A DNA stretch of 64,000 nucleotides from Prevotella sp. P5-50 (lineage in GTDB: Bacteria > Bacteroidota > Bacteroidia > Bacteroidales > Bacteroidaceae). Below the pieces are notes generated by a model. That model ran no database searches and had not been told where the DNA came from. It saw nothing but the letters and a program-made list of their open reading frames with translations. Shown here in pieces: positions 8,342 through 16,792 of this stretch. How positions within the stretch are numbered: position 1 is the first letter of the stretch; every line of letters begins with the position of its first letter. Position numbers and translations under genes: made by a program. The DNA lies in assembly GCF_002251295.1 (NCBI RefSeq), contig NZ_NPJA01000053.1, forward strand, positions 1 through 64,000, read 5' to 3'.

Positions 8342-8881
8342 TTAGAAGTTGTCTTTGTGGATTTCGAAGTAGGCTTGAGGATGAGCGCATACAGGGCAAA
8401 CCTCTGGTGCTTTCTCACCAACTACGATGTGTCCGCAGTTGCGACATTCCCATACTTTCACTTCACTCTTAGCAAACACCTCCTTCATTTCTACGTTGTG
8501 AAGCAGTGCGCGATAACGCTCTTCGTGGCGTTTCTCGATAGCAGCCACCAGGCGGAATTTCATTGCCAAGTCAGCGAAGCCTTCCTCTTCTGCGGTTTTA
8601 GCAAATCCCTCATACATATCAGTCCACTCGTAGTTTTCTCCTTCTGCAGCAGCTGCCAGGTTTTGAGCGGTGTCTCCAATGCCGTTGAGTTCTTTGAACC
8701 ACATTTTAGCATGCTCTTTCTCGTTGTCGGCAGTTTTTTGAAAGAGTTCAGCAATTTGTTCGAAACCTTCCTTTTTTGCTTTTGATGCGAAATAGGTATA
8801 TTTGTTACGTGCTTGCGACTCGCCAGCGAATGCGGCCTCGAGATTCTTCTCAGTCTGTGTTCCAGAATACTTTGTTGTCAT
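8342..8881 (-). CDS. rbr: rubrerythrin
   Basis: A 179-residue cytoplasmic peroxide reductase of anaerobes. Residues 1-140 form the di-iron four-helix bundle, with likely ligands Glu21, Glu54, His57, Glu116 and His119 (motifs EKEH and EKRHEER). The C-terminal rubredoxin domain has CRNC (146-149) and CPVC (162-165) for a single iron. It reduces hydrogen peroxide with electrons from NADH via rubredoxin-like donors. It is monocistronic, with TAACTTTGC at 8930-8938 (minus) as -7 box and a perfect terminator after the stop. Together with cytochrome bd at 15-18 kb it suggests tolerance of low oxygen. Confidence 0.97.
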   Translation of the reverse strand: MTTKYSGTQTEKNLEAAFAGESQARNKYTYFASKAKKEGFEQIAELFQKTADNEKEHAKMWFKELNGIGDTAQNLAAAAEGENYEWTDMYEGFAKTAEEEGFADLAMKFRLVAAIEKRHEERYRALLHNVEMKEVFAKSEVKVWECRNCGHIVVGEKAPEVCPVCAHPQAYFEIHKDNF

Positions 8882-9032
8882 AGTCTTTATTGTGTTTAGT
8901 TTATATCATTGATGTTTATTGTTCATGATGCAAAGTTACGGATTATTCCAATAGGTTGTTTGAAAATAAAAGAAATCGAATGGTAAATAATGGAAAAAAC
9001 ATGAAAAAACACATGTTTTGCCATTTTTTTAG

Positions 9033-9041
9033 TATCTTCGC
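9033..9041 (+). promoter_or_regulatory. -7 box placed for a leaderless transcript
   Basis: TATCTTCGC ends only three bases before the ATG at 9045, so a transcript from this box would start at or next to the start codon. No good TTTG was found at the proper distance upstream, so support is moderate. Confidence 0.4.
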
Positions 9042-9044
9042 ATA

Positions 9045-10289
9045 ATGAAACAAACGATAGCAATCATAGGAGGCGGTGCCGCGGGCTGCTTTTGTGCCAT
9101 AGCGGTCAAGCGCCTGTTGCCTCACGCAGATGTCACGGTCTATGAAGGCGGCCGTAAGGCGTTGGCCAAAGTGGCAGTGACAGGAGGTGGACGGTGTAAT
9201 CTGACCAACTCGTTCCGGCAAGTGGAACACCTTGCCGCAGTATATCCGCGTGGTGAAAAACTGATGAAGCGACTGCTGAAAGGCTTTTCTGCTGCCGATG
9301 TCTGCCGATGGTTTGAGCGCGAAGGAGTGCGCTTAGTGACGCAAACCGATGAGTGTGTGTTTCCCAAATCGCAGTATGCGATGGAAATAGTAGATACGCT
9401 GTTGTCGCTGATGCGTCAGTTGGGCGTGACGCTGAAGTTAGGTCATCGTGTCAGCGCTATTGCCCATGAGGATGAGTGCTATCGGTTGACTTTCTCACCG
9501 GCCGATAACGTTCGGCAACCAACCGTTACTGCCGACATGGCGGTAGTGACGACAGGAGGCAGTCCGACGATGCAGGGTCTGCAGATGCTTGCCGGTTTGG
9601 ATTTAGAAATGGTGTCGCCAGTGCCATCGCTCTTCAGCGTATGTGTTGCCGACCGCGCTCTGACCCAGTTGACGGGAACCGTGGTAGAACATGCGACCGC
9701 CGCCCTTCCCGGTACTAAATTCCGAGGCGAAGGTCCGTTGCTCATCACTCATTGGGGCATGAGCGGCCCTGCCGTACTGAAACTGTCGAGTCGTGCAGCA
9801 CGCCATTTGCACGGCTGTGGTTATCAGCACGACCTTTGCATCAACTGGTGTGGAGCGATGACGCTCCCTGAAGTGGAGACCATGATAGGGGAGATGAGTG
9901 TGGCACATGGTCGCAAACAGGTATCTACTGTGTATCCGCCCCATTTGAACAGCCGACTTTGGAAACTGTTGGTTGACCGATCGCAGATACGTGGCGGACA
10001 GCGTTGGGCAGAACTTCAGAAGAAACAGATCAATCGATTGGTGAATACGCTGACTGCCGATGTCTATCGGATGACAGGTAAGTGTAGGTTTAAGGAAGAG
10101 TTTGTGACCTGTGGAGGTGTGGCCCTTTCCAATGTCAACCTCTCTACCTTAGAATGTAAGCAGCATGAAGGTCTTTATTTTGCAGGTGAGGTGCTCGATG
10201 TAGATGCCGTCACAGGCGGTTTCAACCTGCAGGCAGCTTGGACCATGGGGCATACCGTTGCCGTTGCCATCAACAAGAAGTGCCATTGA
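9045..10289 (+). CDS. HI0933/YhiN-type FAD-dependent oxidoreductase
   Basis: A 414-residue cytoplasmic flavoprotein. The N-terminal Rossmann motif GGGAAGCFCA binds FAD, and the family signature VAVTGGGRCNLTN follows near residue 45. Near the C-terminus ALSNVNLSTLE and GLYFAGEVLDVDAVTGGFN complete the FAD site. The substrate of the HI0933-like family (BaiN/YhiN) is not established in general. The start is well placed: ATG 9045 begins exactly at the conserved strand, and the likely -7 box is immediately upstream. The next gene starts 95 bases after the stop and may be co-transcribed. Confidence 0.9.
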   Translation: MKQTIAIIGGGAAGCFCAIAVKRLLPHADVTVYEGGRKALAKVAVTGGGRCNLTNSFRQVEHLAAVYPRGEKLMKRLLKGFSAADVCRWFEREGVRLVTQTDECVFPKSQYAMEIVDTLLSLMRQLGVTLKLGHRVSAIAHEDECYRLTFSPADNVRQPTVTADMAVVTTGGSPTMQGLQMLAGLDLEMVSPVPSLFSVCVADRALTQLTGTVVEHATAALPGTKFRGEGPLLITHWGMSGPAVLKLSSRAARHLHGCGYQHDLCINWCGAMTLPEVETMIGEMSVAHGRKQVSTVYPPHLNSRLWKLLVDRSQIRGGQRWAELQKKQINRLVNTLTADVYRMTGKCRFKEEFVTCGGVALSNVNLSTLECKQHEGLYFAGEVLDVDAVTGGFNLQAAWTMGHTVAVAINKKCH

Positions 10290-10384
10290 CCGACAGTCTG
10301 TCGGAGGCAAACGAGATGTAAGAATAGAAACAACCGGCCGTTCCTTCCCTTGGTCATGGGGCAGTGGGGCGGTCTAAAACAAAT

Positions 10385-11092
10385 ATGAAGATGAATATGA
10401 AGAAAACACTGATGTGGATGATGCTGATGCTGACCGGCACCGCCACGCTATCGGCACAGACCGCTGCCGACACTACGCAACATGAGGTGGTGATGGAAAC
10501 CACCATGGGTACCATTGTTCTGCGGCTTTACAACGACACCCCCTTACACCGCGACAATTTCTTGGATCGGGTGCGAACGGGCTATTATAATGGCTGCACG
10601 TTTCAGCGTGTCATTCGTAATTTCATGATTCAAGCCGGCAATCCGCAAGCCCGTCAAGTGTCTGCCGGCGATACAGTGCAGTATGATGTGGAGCGCCGTG
10701 TGCCTGCAGAAATCCGTTATCCGGCGCATTATCATCGTCGCGGACAACTCTGTGCCGCGCGCGAGGGAGATGATACCAATCCTGAGTTTGCCTCCTCGTC
10801 GCATGATTTCTACATCACGTGGGGTCGCAATTTCTCGCCTCGGCAGATGGAATACTATGCCGACCAACTTCGCCGTGAGGGCAGAGCTTATGTCATTCCC
10901 GATTCAGTGATGCAACAGAACTATATAAAATATGGTGGTGTGCCCCATCTGGATGGCGGTTATACTGTGTTTGGCGAGGTCATCGAAGGACTGGATGTGG
11001 TTGATCGCATCCAACAGACTCCTGTGGATCACGACCATGGTGACCGTCCGTTGGAGGATGTGGTTATTCTCCGGGCTACTATTCGCAAGTGA
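10385..11092 (+). CDS. secreted cyclophilin-type peptidyl-prolyl isomerase
   Basis: A 235-residue protein with a signal peptide ending in TLSAQ, so periplasmic or exported. The cyclophilin core starts at VVMETTMGTIVLRLY and carries the active-site pattern FQRVIRNFMIQAGNP (Arg, Phe, Met, Gln). The C-terminal GGYTVFGEVIEGLDVVD is also typical. It speeds proline cis/trans isomerisation during folding of exported proteins. The frame is open back to GTG 10364, but ATG 10385 or ATG 10397 fits a signal peptide better. It follows the YhiN-type gene; a small perfect hairpin (CCGACAG/CTGTCGG near 10290) lies between them without a T-run. Confidence 0.92.
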   Translation: MKMNMKKTLMWMMLMLTGTATLSAQTAADTTQHEVVMETTMGTIVLRLYNDTPLHRDNFLDRVRTGYYNGCTFQRVIRNFMIQAGNPQARQVSAGDTVQYDVERRVPAEIRYPAHYHRRGQLCAAREGDDTNPEFASSSHDFYITWGRNFSPRQMEYYADQLRREGRAYVIPDSVMQQNYIKYGGVPHLDGGYTVFGEVIEGLDVVDRIQQTPVDHDHGDRPLEDVVILRATIRK

Positions 11093-11117
11093 TATGCTAC
11101 GGTTGTGAATCTGCAAT

Positions 11118-11479
11118 CCGGCGCAACATAGAGCCCAATGGGTTTTCTTAGCCCTGCTGATGTTACTGTTGCCCTTACAGGGCGTATAGGTAAAAATAGG
11201 CATAGAACCCCAGGGTGTTACCCTGGGCTATGAAGATATTGCCCCGTTCGGGGCGTTGGTTGCAGAACGTGTGCATGTGGTATAATCACACAACCACAAC
11301 GGGCCGAAAGCCCAATGGTTTTCTTAGTTAGGACATCGCCCTGCGGATGGAAATATAATGACCGCATAAACAAAGGACAACGGGCTGAAAGCCCAATGGT
11401 TTCCTTAGCCCAGGGCAACGCCCTGCGGATGTGAATGTTAACAAATTAATAAACGTCCTGTAAGGACAAAAGTAAAAAT
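11118..11479 (+). repeat. REP array upstream of the transposase
   Basis: Several REP units and fragments. The most complete one (11389-11479) has CGGGCTGAAAGCCC, CAGGGCAACGCCCTG and GTCCTGTAAGGAC hairpins and ends in AAAAGTAAAAATC only three bases before the transposase ATG. Other blocks are GCCCTTACAGGGCGTATAGG near 11170, CAGGGTGTTACCCTG near 11211 and GCCCCGTTCGGGGC near 11241. The same blocks recur in the same order downstream of the gene. Confidence 0.85.
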
Positions 11480-11482
11480 CAT

Positions 11483-11938
11483 ATGTCACAATCACTTTGC
11501 AAAATCTATTTGCATATTATCTTCCACATCAAGGCATCTAGCCCATGTATTCTTGATGATGATCTCGATCGGGTGCATGCGTATATAGGGCAACTCGTCA
11601 ACGATGCAAATTGTCTAAATATTTGGGTTGATGGCACAGGTGACCATGTGCATGTATTGTGTCTATTAGGGCGTGAGATTTCTATTGCAAATCTCTTGGA
11701 AACATTGAAGCGCAATAGTAGCAGATGGATTAAATCATTATCACCACATTATTCAATGTTTGCGTGGCAGGGGGGATATGCAGCATTATCGGTCAGTCAA
11801 TCTGTAGTCGATAAAACGTTAGCATACATCAAAAACCAGAAAGCGCATCATAAGAAGACAACATTCCAAGAGGAATACAAGCAATTCTTGAAGCTATATA
11901 ACATAGAATATGATGAGAAGTATGTGTTCTCTGACTAG
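11483..11938 (+). CDS. IS200-like Y1 transposase, REP-associated (RAYT type)
   Basis: A 151-residue single-domain Y1_Tnp protein. The HUH metal-binding motif is His55-Val-His57 (GDHVHVL). The likely nucleophile is Tyr115 in AYIKNQKAHH, with Gln119 as a further ligand. WQGGYAALSVSQS is also a family hallmark. Y1 transposases nick and join single-stranded DNA beside hairpins. This one is bracketed by REP arrays in direct orientation, the left array ending 3 bases before the ATG and the right one starting within about 10 bases of the stop, so it is best read as a REP-associated transposase. The motifs look intact, so the enzyme may be active. A plain IS200 insertion is the alternative. Confidence 0.9.
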   Translation: MSQSLCKIYLHIIFHIKASSPCILDDDLDRVHAYIGQLVNDANCLNIWVDGTGDHVHVLCLLGREISIANLLETLKRNSSRWIKSLSPHYSMFAWQGGYAALSVSQSVVDKTLAYIKNQKAHHKKTTFQEEYKQFLKLYNIEYDEKYVFSD

Positions 11939-11947
11939 CTTGATTTT

Positions 11948-12315
11948 ACTGTTGCCCTTACAGGGCGTATAGGTAAAAGAGGCATAAAAACCTAGGGTGT
12001 TACCCTGGGCTATGGAAATATTGCCCCGTTCGGGGCGTTGGTTGCAGAACGTGTACATGGGTAATAATCACACACCATTCGTGATGTTTTCCATCTGCAA
12101 CAATCCGACGTTGCAAAACGTGTCGTGGGTAATAATCACACACCATTCGTGATGTTTTTCATCTGCAACAATCCGACGTTGCAAAACGTGTCGTGGGTAA
12201 TAATCACACAACCACAACGGGCTGAAGGCCCAATGGTTTCCTTAGCCCAGGGTAACACCCTGTGGGTGTGTGGGGTTATTTTACCGAACGTCCTGAAAGG
12301 ACAAAAGTAAAATCC
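11948..12315 (+). repeat. REP array downstream of the transposase, with a 68-bp tandem duplication
   Basis: It repeats the blocks of the upstream array: GCCCTTACAGGGCGTATAGG, AGGGTGTTACCCT, GCCCCGTTCGGGGC and, at 12218-12315, a full unit ending GTCCTGAAAGGACAAAAGT. Inside it a 68-bp segment (from 12061) is repeated in tandem from 12129 and begins a third time at 12197. The array ends before the rhaD terminator. Confidence 0.85.
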
Positions 12316-12340
12316 TATAAGACCATTTCAATGAGTCTAT

Positions 12341-12387
12341 AACACAAATCCACCCTCTTTCTGATGGAACGGGGGTGGACTTGTGTT
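12341..12387 (-). terminator. terminator after rhaD, probably bidirectional
   Basis: A 15-bp stem with one mismatch (AACACAAATCCACCC at 12341-12355, GGGTGGACTTGTGTT at 12373-12387). It has a T-run on the plus side and an AT-rich end on the minus side, 12 bases past the rhaD stop codon. Confidence 0.75.
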
Positions 12388-12398
12388 TTTATTTATTG

Positions 12399-13208
12399 TT
12401 ATTTCGGCAGATTGAATGCGCGACTCATCTCCTGCATTTGCTCCTGACTCATACCTTCGGGCATGAAACCCATGGCTCTTGCGTTGACATAAATCTTAGC
12501 ACTCTTGGAGAGAACGTCAATCTGGTCGAAGGCATCCATCACGTCGATACCTTTGGCAAAGACACCATGTTTCTCCCAAAGCACCACATCATAGTCTTCC
12601 AACTGATGGAGTGTGGCCTGAGCGAGCGTATTAGATCCCGGCAGTTCGTAAGGCACAATGCCCAGTCCGAGCGGACAGAAAGCCTTGGTTTCCGGTATCA
12701 TCGACCAGAGCAGATTGGTGAGCACATCCTTGCCCAGCATCTCGCGGTTGTGGCTCATTGCCACCAGTTCGATGGGGTGGGTGTGTACCGTAGCACGGTA
12801 GTTGCTGCCTGTGGCAATGAGCTGTGCATGTACGGTGAGGTGGCTTGGCAGTTCGCTGGTAGGCATGACGGGCTCGTCGGCAATGATTACATACGATGCG
12901 CAGTCGTCGAGAATGCGTATGATGCTACCGTTTGCCATGGGCTTTCTTGCTAAATCGCGCATGCGCTTACCCGTACCTTTACAATAGAAATAGGTATTTT
13001 TAAGTTCAGGGAGAGTCACTCCAATGGGTATTGCATCGCTGATGGGAGGCATCTGCCTGATTTCGTCATCAACGAGTTCGGTGACATTGACGGTGATGTT
13101 TCCACCGTTGCGCTCTGCCCATCCGTTTTGCCAGAGGTATCCTGCCACTTCTGCAATCTTCTCAATTTCCTGTGTCAGTGCAGGACGTTGTTCCAATATA
13201 CTTTTCAT
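12399..13208 (-). CDS. rhaD: rhamnulose-1-phosphate aldolase
   Basis: A 269-residue class II aldolase of the RhaD type (the E. coli enzyme has 274). It cleaves L-rhamnulose-1-phosphate to dihydroxyacetone phosphate and L-lactaldehyde. Visible are the phosphate-binding NGGNITVNV near residue 33, the zinc-ligand segment TVHTHPIEL and the third-His segment WEKHGVFAKG. ATG 13208 is preferred to the in-frame ATG 13241 because it is closer to the family start and lies downstream of the -7 box TACCTTTGC (13246-13238, minus). No other rhamnose genes (rhaB, rhaI, rhaT) are in the window, so this gene stands apart from the usual operon. Confidence 0.93.
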   Translation of the reverse strand: MKSILEQRPALTQEIEKIAEVAGYLWQNGWAERNGGNITVNVTELVDDEIRQMPPISDAIPIGVTLPELKNTYFYCKGTGKRMRDLARKPMANGSIIRILDDCASYVIIADEPVMPTSELPSHLTVHAQLIATGSNYRATVHTHPIELVAMSHNREMLGKDVLTNLLWSMIPETKAFCPLGLGIVPYELPGSNTLAQATLHQLEDYDVVLWEKHGVFAKGIDVMDAFDQIDVLSKSAKIYVNARAMGFMPEGMSQEQMQEMSRAFNLPK

Positions 13209-13300
13209 TTTGTTTGTAGATTTGTAGTTTGAATGGTGCAAAGGTAGTCATTTTTCTGATATTTAACGCTATTTGTTCATGATATTTCATATATTTTCAG

Positions 13301-13309
13301 TAATTTTGC
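13301..13309 (+). promoter_or_regulatory. -7 box of the COG0523 gene
   Basis: TAATTTTGC matches the TAnnTTTGC box, 29 bases before ATG 13339. No TTTG lies at the ideal distance. No zinc-responsive operator was recognised. Confidence 0.5.
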
Positions 13310-13338
13310 GTCTCGAAGAAACCAAATACAAAACGACG

Positions 13339-14625
13339 ATGAATAAGAAGGAATTACCTGTATTGCTGCTCACGGGTTATCTGGGCAGCGGAAAAACCAC
13401 CTTGTTGAACCGCATCTTGACCAATAAGAAAGGCATCAAGTTTGCTGTTGTGGTCAACGATATTGGTGAGGTGAACATCGACGCCAACCTCATTCAGCAG
13501 GGCGGTGTGGTCAATCAGAAGGACGACAGCCTTGTGGCTTTGCAGAATGGCTGCATCTGTTGTACGCTAAAGATGGATCTCGTGGAACAGTTGAAAGACA
13601 TTGCTGCCATGCAGCGCTTCGACTATATCGTGATAGAGGCGAGTGGTATTTGCGAGCCTGCACCTATCGCACAGACCATCTGCTCCATCCCCACCTTGGG
13701 TCCGGAATATACGAAAGACGCGATACTGCGCCTTGACAGCATTGTTACCGTGGTCGATGCATTGCGTATGCGCGATGAGTTTGGCAGCGGTGAGGCGCTG
13801 ACCAGCCAGAATATTGGTGAGGAAGACATTGAAAACCTGGTTATCCAGCAGATAGAATTCTGCAACACCATCCTGCTCAACAAGGCTTCTGAGGTGTCGG
13901 CAGAGGAGTTGGAGAAGATCAAGCAAATCATCCATGCACTGCAACCCAAGGCAGAGATTATCACATGCGACTATGGTGACGTGGATTTGGATAAACTGGT
14001 GAACACCCACGGTTTTGACTTTGATGCCGTAGCCACGTCGGCTGCGTGGATTGACGAGATAGAACATCACCATGAAGATGATGACGACGACGAAGAAGAA
14101 CATCACCACCACCATCATGACGATGATGATGACGACGAAGAAGAACATCATCACCACCATCATGACGATGATGATGACGACGAAGATGAACATCACCACC
14201 ACCATCATCACCACCACCACGACCATAAAGGCGGCGAAGTGGAAGAGTATGGCATTGGCAGTTTTGTGTATTATGCCCGCAAACCTTTCGACATCAACTA
14301 CTTCGATAATTTTGTTGCGCGGCAGTGGCCCAAGGGCGTTATCCGTTGCAAAGGCATCTGCTGGTTTGTCGATGAGCCCGACCGCTGTTATGTGTTTGAG
14401 CAGGCAGGCCGCCAGATGGGACTTCAGGGAGCCGGTCAATGGTATGCTACCATGCCCGAAGACGAGTTGCGCGACATGATGGCGATGAACGAAGACTTGC
14501 GTCGCGACTGGAATCCGATGTATGGCGACCGCATGCAGAAACTGGTGTTTATCGGTCAGCACATGGATCGCAAAGCCATTACCGATGCGCTCGATTTCTG
14601 CCTGAGCGACAAGGTGACGTGGTAA
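13339..14625 (+). CDS. COG0523 (CobW-like) GTP-binding metallochaperone with His/Asp/Glu insert
   Basis: A 428-residue P-loop GTPase. Walker A is GYLGSGKTT (residues 13-21), the CxCC metal motif is GCICC (72-75), and NKAS is the guanine-specificity motif. The C-terminal CobW_C domain begins near GIGSFVYYARKPF. Between the two domains, residues 243-296 are 54 residues made only of His (26) and Asp/Glu (28), built from about three 15-residue units. Family members deliver or insert metals, often zinc, with GTP hydrolysis; His-rich loops are common but rarely this long. ATG 13339 is chosen because it precedes the conserved ELPVLLLTGYLG and follows the -7 box. The metal cannot be told from sequence. 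Confidence 0.92.
   Translation: MNKKELPVLLLTGYLGSGKTTLLNRILTNKKGIKFAVVVNDIGEVNIDANLIQQGGVVNQKDDSLVALQNGCICCTLKMDLVEQLKDIAAMQRFDYIVIEASGICEPAPIAQTICSIPTLGPEYTKDAILRLDSIVTVVDALRMRDEFGSGEALTSQNIGEEDIENLVIQQIEFCNTILLNKASEVSAEELEKIKQIIHALQPKAEIITCDYGDVDLDKLVNTHGFDFDAVATSAAWIDEIEHHHEDDDDDEEEHHHHHHDDDDDDEEEHHHHHHDDDDDDEDEHHHHHHHHHHDHKGGEVEEYGIGSFVYYARKPFDINYFDNFVARQWPKGVIRCKGICWFVDEPDRCYVFEQAGRQMGLQGAGQWYATMPEDELRDMMAMNEDLRRDWNPMYGDRMQKLVFIGQHMDRKAITDALDFCLSDKVTW
14065..14226 (+). repeat. in-frame 45-bp tandem repeat encoding His/acidic tracts
   Basis: About three copies of a 45-bp unit (six Asp, three Glu, six His codons) with synonymous GAT/GAC and CAT/CAC changes, then an extra run of His codons. 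All units keep frame. Length variation between strains would be expected. Confidence 0.9.
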
Positions 14626-14648
14626 TCGCACGTGATAAGACTTACAAG

Positions 14649-14687
14649 TCGGAGATCGGTTAGTGTGCCGCTCTCCGATTTTTTTTT
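14649..14687 (+). terminator. terminator after the COG0523 gene
   Basis: Stem TCGGAGA (14649-14655) with TCTCCGA (14672-14678), then nine T residues. Confidence 0.85.
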
Positions 14688-14803
14688 GTTTACCCTCTTT
14701 TCATATAGGTCGCAAAACCTGTTGCATGTAGTCGTGGCAATATCCTACAGCGTGTCGGTGGACGTCAATCAAATAGCTTATGAATAAAAAAAACAGCCCA
14801 GTT

Positions 14804-14836
14804 TTTGTAGATTTCCCAGATTATTTCATATATTTG
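14804..14836 (+). promoter_or_regulatory. promoter of the DUF4492-cydAB operon
   Basis: TTTG at 14804-14807, a 21-base spacer and TATATTTG at 14829-14836. The leader to ATG 14890 is about 48 bases. Confidence 0.75.
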
Positions 14837-14889
14837 CAAAATAATTGCTCCAACAGAGTCATTGGCAATTAAAAATACTACTATCCTGC

Positions 14890-15105
14890 ATGTCAGACAA
14901 GAATATTATATATAAGGTGTATCGATTCTATCGAGATGGATTTCGCAGCATGACCATAGGTCGCACGCTGTGGACCGTTATCATCATCAAACTCATTGTG
15001 ATATTCGCCGTGTTGAAGTTGTTTTTCTTCCCCGATGTGGTGGGCAGACAAGCCAAAAACGGCGACCGCGCCACATTTGTGGCAGGCGAACTGACGCGCC
15101 GGTAG
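14890..15105 (+). CDS. DUF4492 small membrane protein
   Basis: A 71-residue protein with one membrane helix (VIIIKLIVIFAVLKLFFF, about residues 35-52) flanked by basic residues. DUF4492 proteins are found next to cytochrome bd genes in Bacteroidetes, and here the gene is first in the transcript, 77 bases before cydA. A role as accessory or assembly subunit of the oxidase, like CydX in proteobacteria, is plausible but inferred from context. ATG 14890 is chosen over ATG 14845 because the conserved sequence starts there. Confidence 0.85.
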   Translation: MSDKNIIYKVYRFYRDGFRSMTIGRTLWTVIIIKLIVIFAVLKLFFFPDVVGRQAKNGDRATFVAGELTRR

Positions 15106-15182
15106 GGATCTGTGCTGACAATACAGCCTGACAGTGAAGCAAGCAAATAGAAAAATAATCAATAATAAAAAAACTAAAGTTT

Positions 15183-16745
15183 ATGAATCATCTTCTGACA
15201 ATCGACCCCGCACTCATTGATTGGTCGCGTGCCCAGTTTGCTCTGACAGCCATTTACCACTGGTTGTTTGTGCCGCTAACATTGGGCTTGGCTGTAGTGA
15301 TGGGCATTATGGAAACCATCTATTACCGTACGGGAAAACCATTTTGGCGCGAACTGTCGCAGTTTTGGCAGCGTTTGTTTGGTGTCAATTTTGCCATGGG
15401 CGTAGCCACAGGCATCATACTTGAGTTTGAGTTTGGCACCAACTGGAGCAATTATTCCTGGTTTGTAGGCGACATATTCGGCGCTCCACTTGCCATAGAG
15501 GGTATTGTAGCCTTCTTCATGGAGAGTACGTTTGTGGCAGTGATGTTCTTCGGATGGGACAAAGTGTCGCGCGGATTCCATCTTGCATCCACATGGCTTA
15601 CCGGTATCGGTGCTACGATATCTGCATGGTGGATACTTGTGGCAAACTCATGGATGCAGTATCCTGTGGGTTGCGAGTTCAATCCCGATACTGTGCGCAA
15701 CGAGATGACGAGTTTCATGGAGGTGGCACTGTCGCCGATGGCTGTTGATAAATTCTTCCACACCGTCACTTCCACATGGATTGTGGGTGCTGTGTTTGTT
15801 TGTGCCGTGAGTTGCTGGTATCTGTTGCGTGGCAGAGAGAAGGAACTTGCACGTCAAAGCATCAAGGTGGCAAGCATCGTGGGACTGGTAGCTTCGCTGG
15901 CTGCCATACATACAGGCGATGGTTCTGCGGTAATGGTGGCAGAGAAACAACCCATGAAACTTGCTGCTATGGAGGCACTCTACGATGGTGGTGAGGGTGT
16001 CGGACTGACCGTGGTCGGTGCGCTCAATCCCTTTGCTCAACCCGATTATGCCCAGGGAGGCGAGATGCCTTTGCGCATAGCTGTGCCTTACGGACTCTCT
16101 ATCCTTGCCACTCATTCCACCGACGGATATGTGCCTGGAGTGAACGATCTGCTCAACGGCTATACGCGCAAGGACGGTACGCGCGAACTGTCGGCTGAGG
16201 AGAAGATGGAGCGTGGTCGCAATGCCATTGCCACGCTTGCCGAATACCGCAAAGTGAAAGCTGCCAATGCCAACGACAGCCGTTTGCCACAACTCGCAGA
16301 ACAGTTGAAGGCCGACATGCCATACTTTGGTTATGGTTACATCAAAGACCGTGCAGAACTCGTGCCCTATATCCCCATCAACTTCTACGCCTTCCGCGTC
16401 ATGGTAGGAGTGGGCAGTCTGCTGTTGCTGTTCTTCATCGTTATAGGTTTTGTGGCATGGCGAAAAGACATCACCAGGAGTGGCAGATGGCTCTGGATAA
16501 CGGCTGTTGCGATGCTACCACTGGTTTATATTGCCAGCGAAGCAGGTTGGATAGTGGCAGAACTGGGTCGTCAGCCATGGGCTATACAGGATATGTTGCC
16601 CACGGTAGCCGCAGTTTCCGACCTGAAGGCAGGTAGCGTTTCGCTGACCTTCTTCATCTTCCTCGTGCTGTTTACCGTTCTGCTGATAGCAGAAGTCAGC
16701 ATCATGTGTCGTGTCATCAAGAACTATAAGTCGGCACAAGAATAG
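15183..16745 (+). CDS. cydA: cytochrome bd quinol oxidase subunit I
   Basis: A 520-residue polytopic inner-membrane protein, subunit I of cytochrome bd. It oxidises quinol and holds all three hemes. The start RAQFALTAIYHWLFVPLTLG contains the His ligand of heme b595 (His26). FHTVTSTWIVGAVF holds one heme b558 ligand and FYAFRVMVGVG the Met ligand. GRQPWAIQ near the C-terminus is highly conserved. The Q-loop is of ordinary length for non-proteobacterial enzymes. It lets an anaerobe scavenge oxygen and conserve energy at nanomolar oxygen. cydB follows after 47 bases. Confidence 0.97.
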   Translation: MNHLLTIDPALIDWSRAQFALTAIYHWLFVPLTLGLAVVMGIMETIYYRTGKPFWRELSQFWQRLFGVNFAMGVATGIILEFEFGTNWSNYSWFVGDIFGAPLAIEGIVAFFMESTFVAVMFFGWDKVSRGFHLASTWLTGIGATISAWWILVANSWMQYPVGCEFNPDTVRNEMTSFMEVALSPMAVDKFFHTVTSTWIVGAVFVCAVSCWYLLRGREKELARQSIKVASIVGLVASLAAIHTGDGSAVMVAEKQPMKLAAMEALYDGGEGVGLTVVGALNPFAQPDYAQGGEMPLRIAVPYGLSILATHSTDGYVPGVNDLLNGYTRKDGTRELSAEEKMERGRNAIATLAEYRKVKAANANDSRLPQLAEQLKADMPYFGYGYIKDRAELVPYIPINFYAFRVMVGVGSLLLLFFIVIGFVAWRKDITRSGRWLWITAVAMLPLVYIASEAGWIVAELGRQPWAIQDMLPTVAAVSDLKAGSVSLTFFIFLVLFTVLLIAEVSIMCRVIKNYKSAQE

Positions 16746-16792
16746 AGATTACATCCAATATTCAATTTCCAACACTAAAAAAGAACACTGTT

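Noticed and set aside
10290..10304. Terminator between the YhiN-type and cyclophilin genes
   Set aside because: The 7-bp stem CCGACAG/CTGTCGG has a one-base centre and no T-run, so it is not a convincing terminator.
13567..14631. A 354-residue minus-strand reading frame opposite the COG0523 gene
   Set aside because: It is the mirror of the real gene; its Val/Met/Ile-rich centre is only the antisense of the His/Asp codons, and it has no family resemblance.
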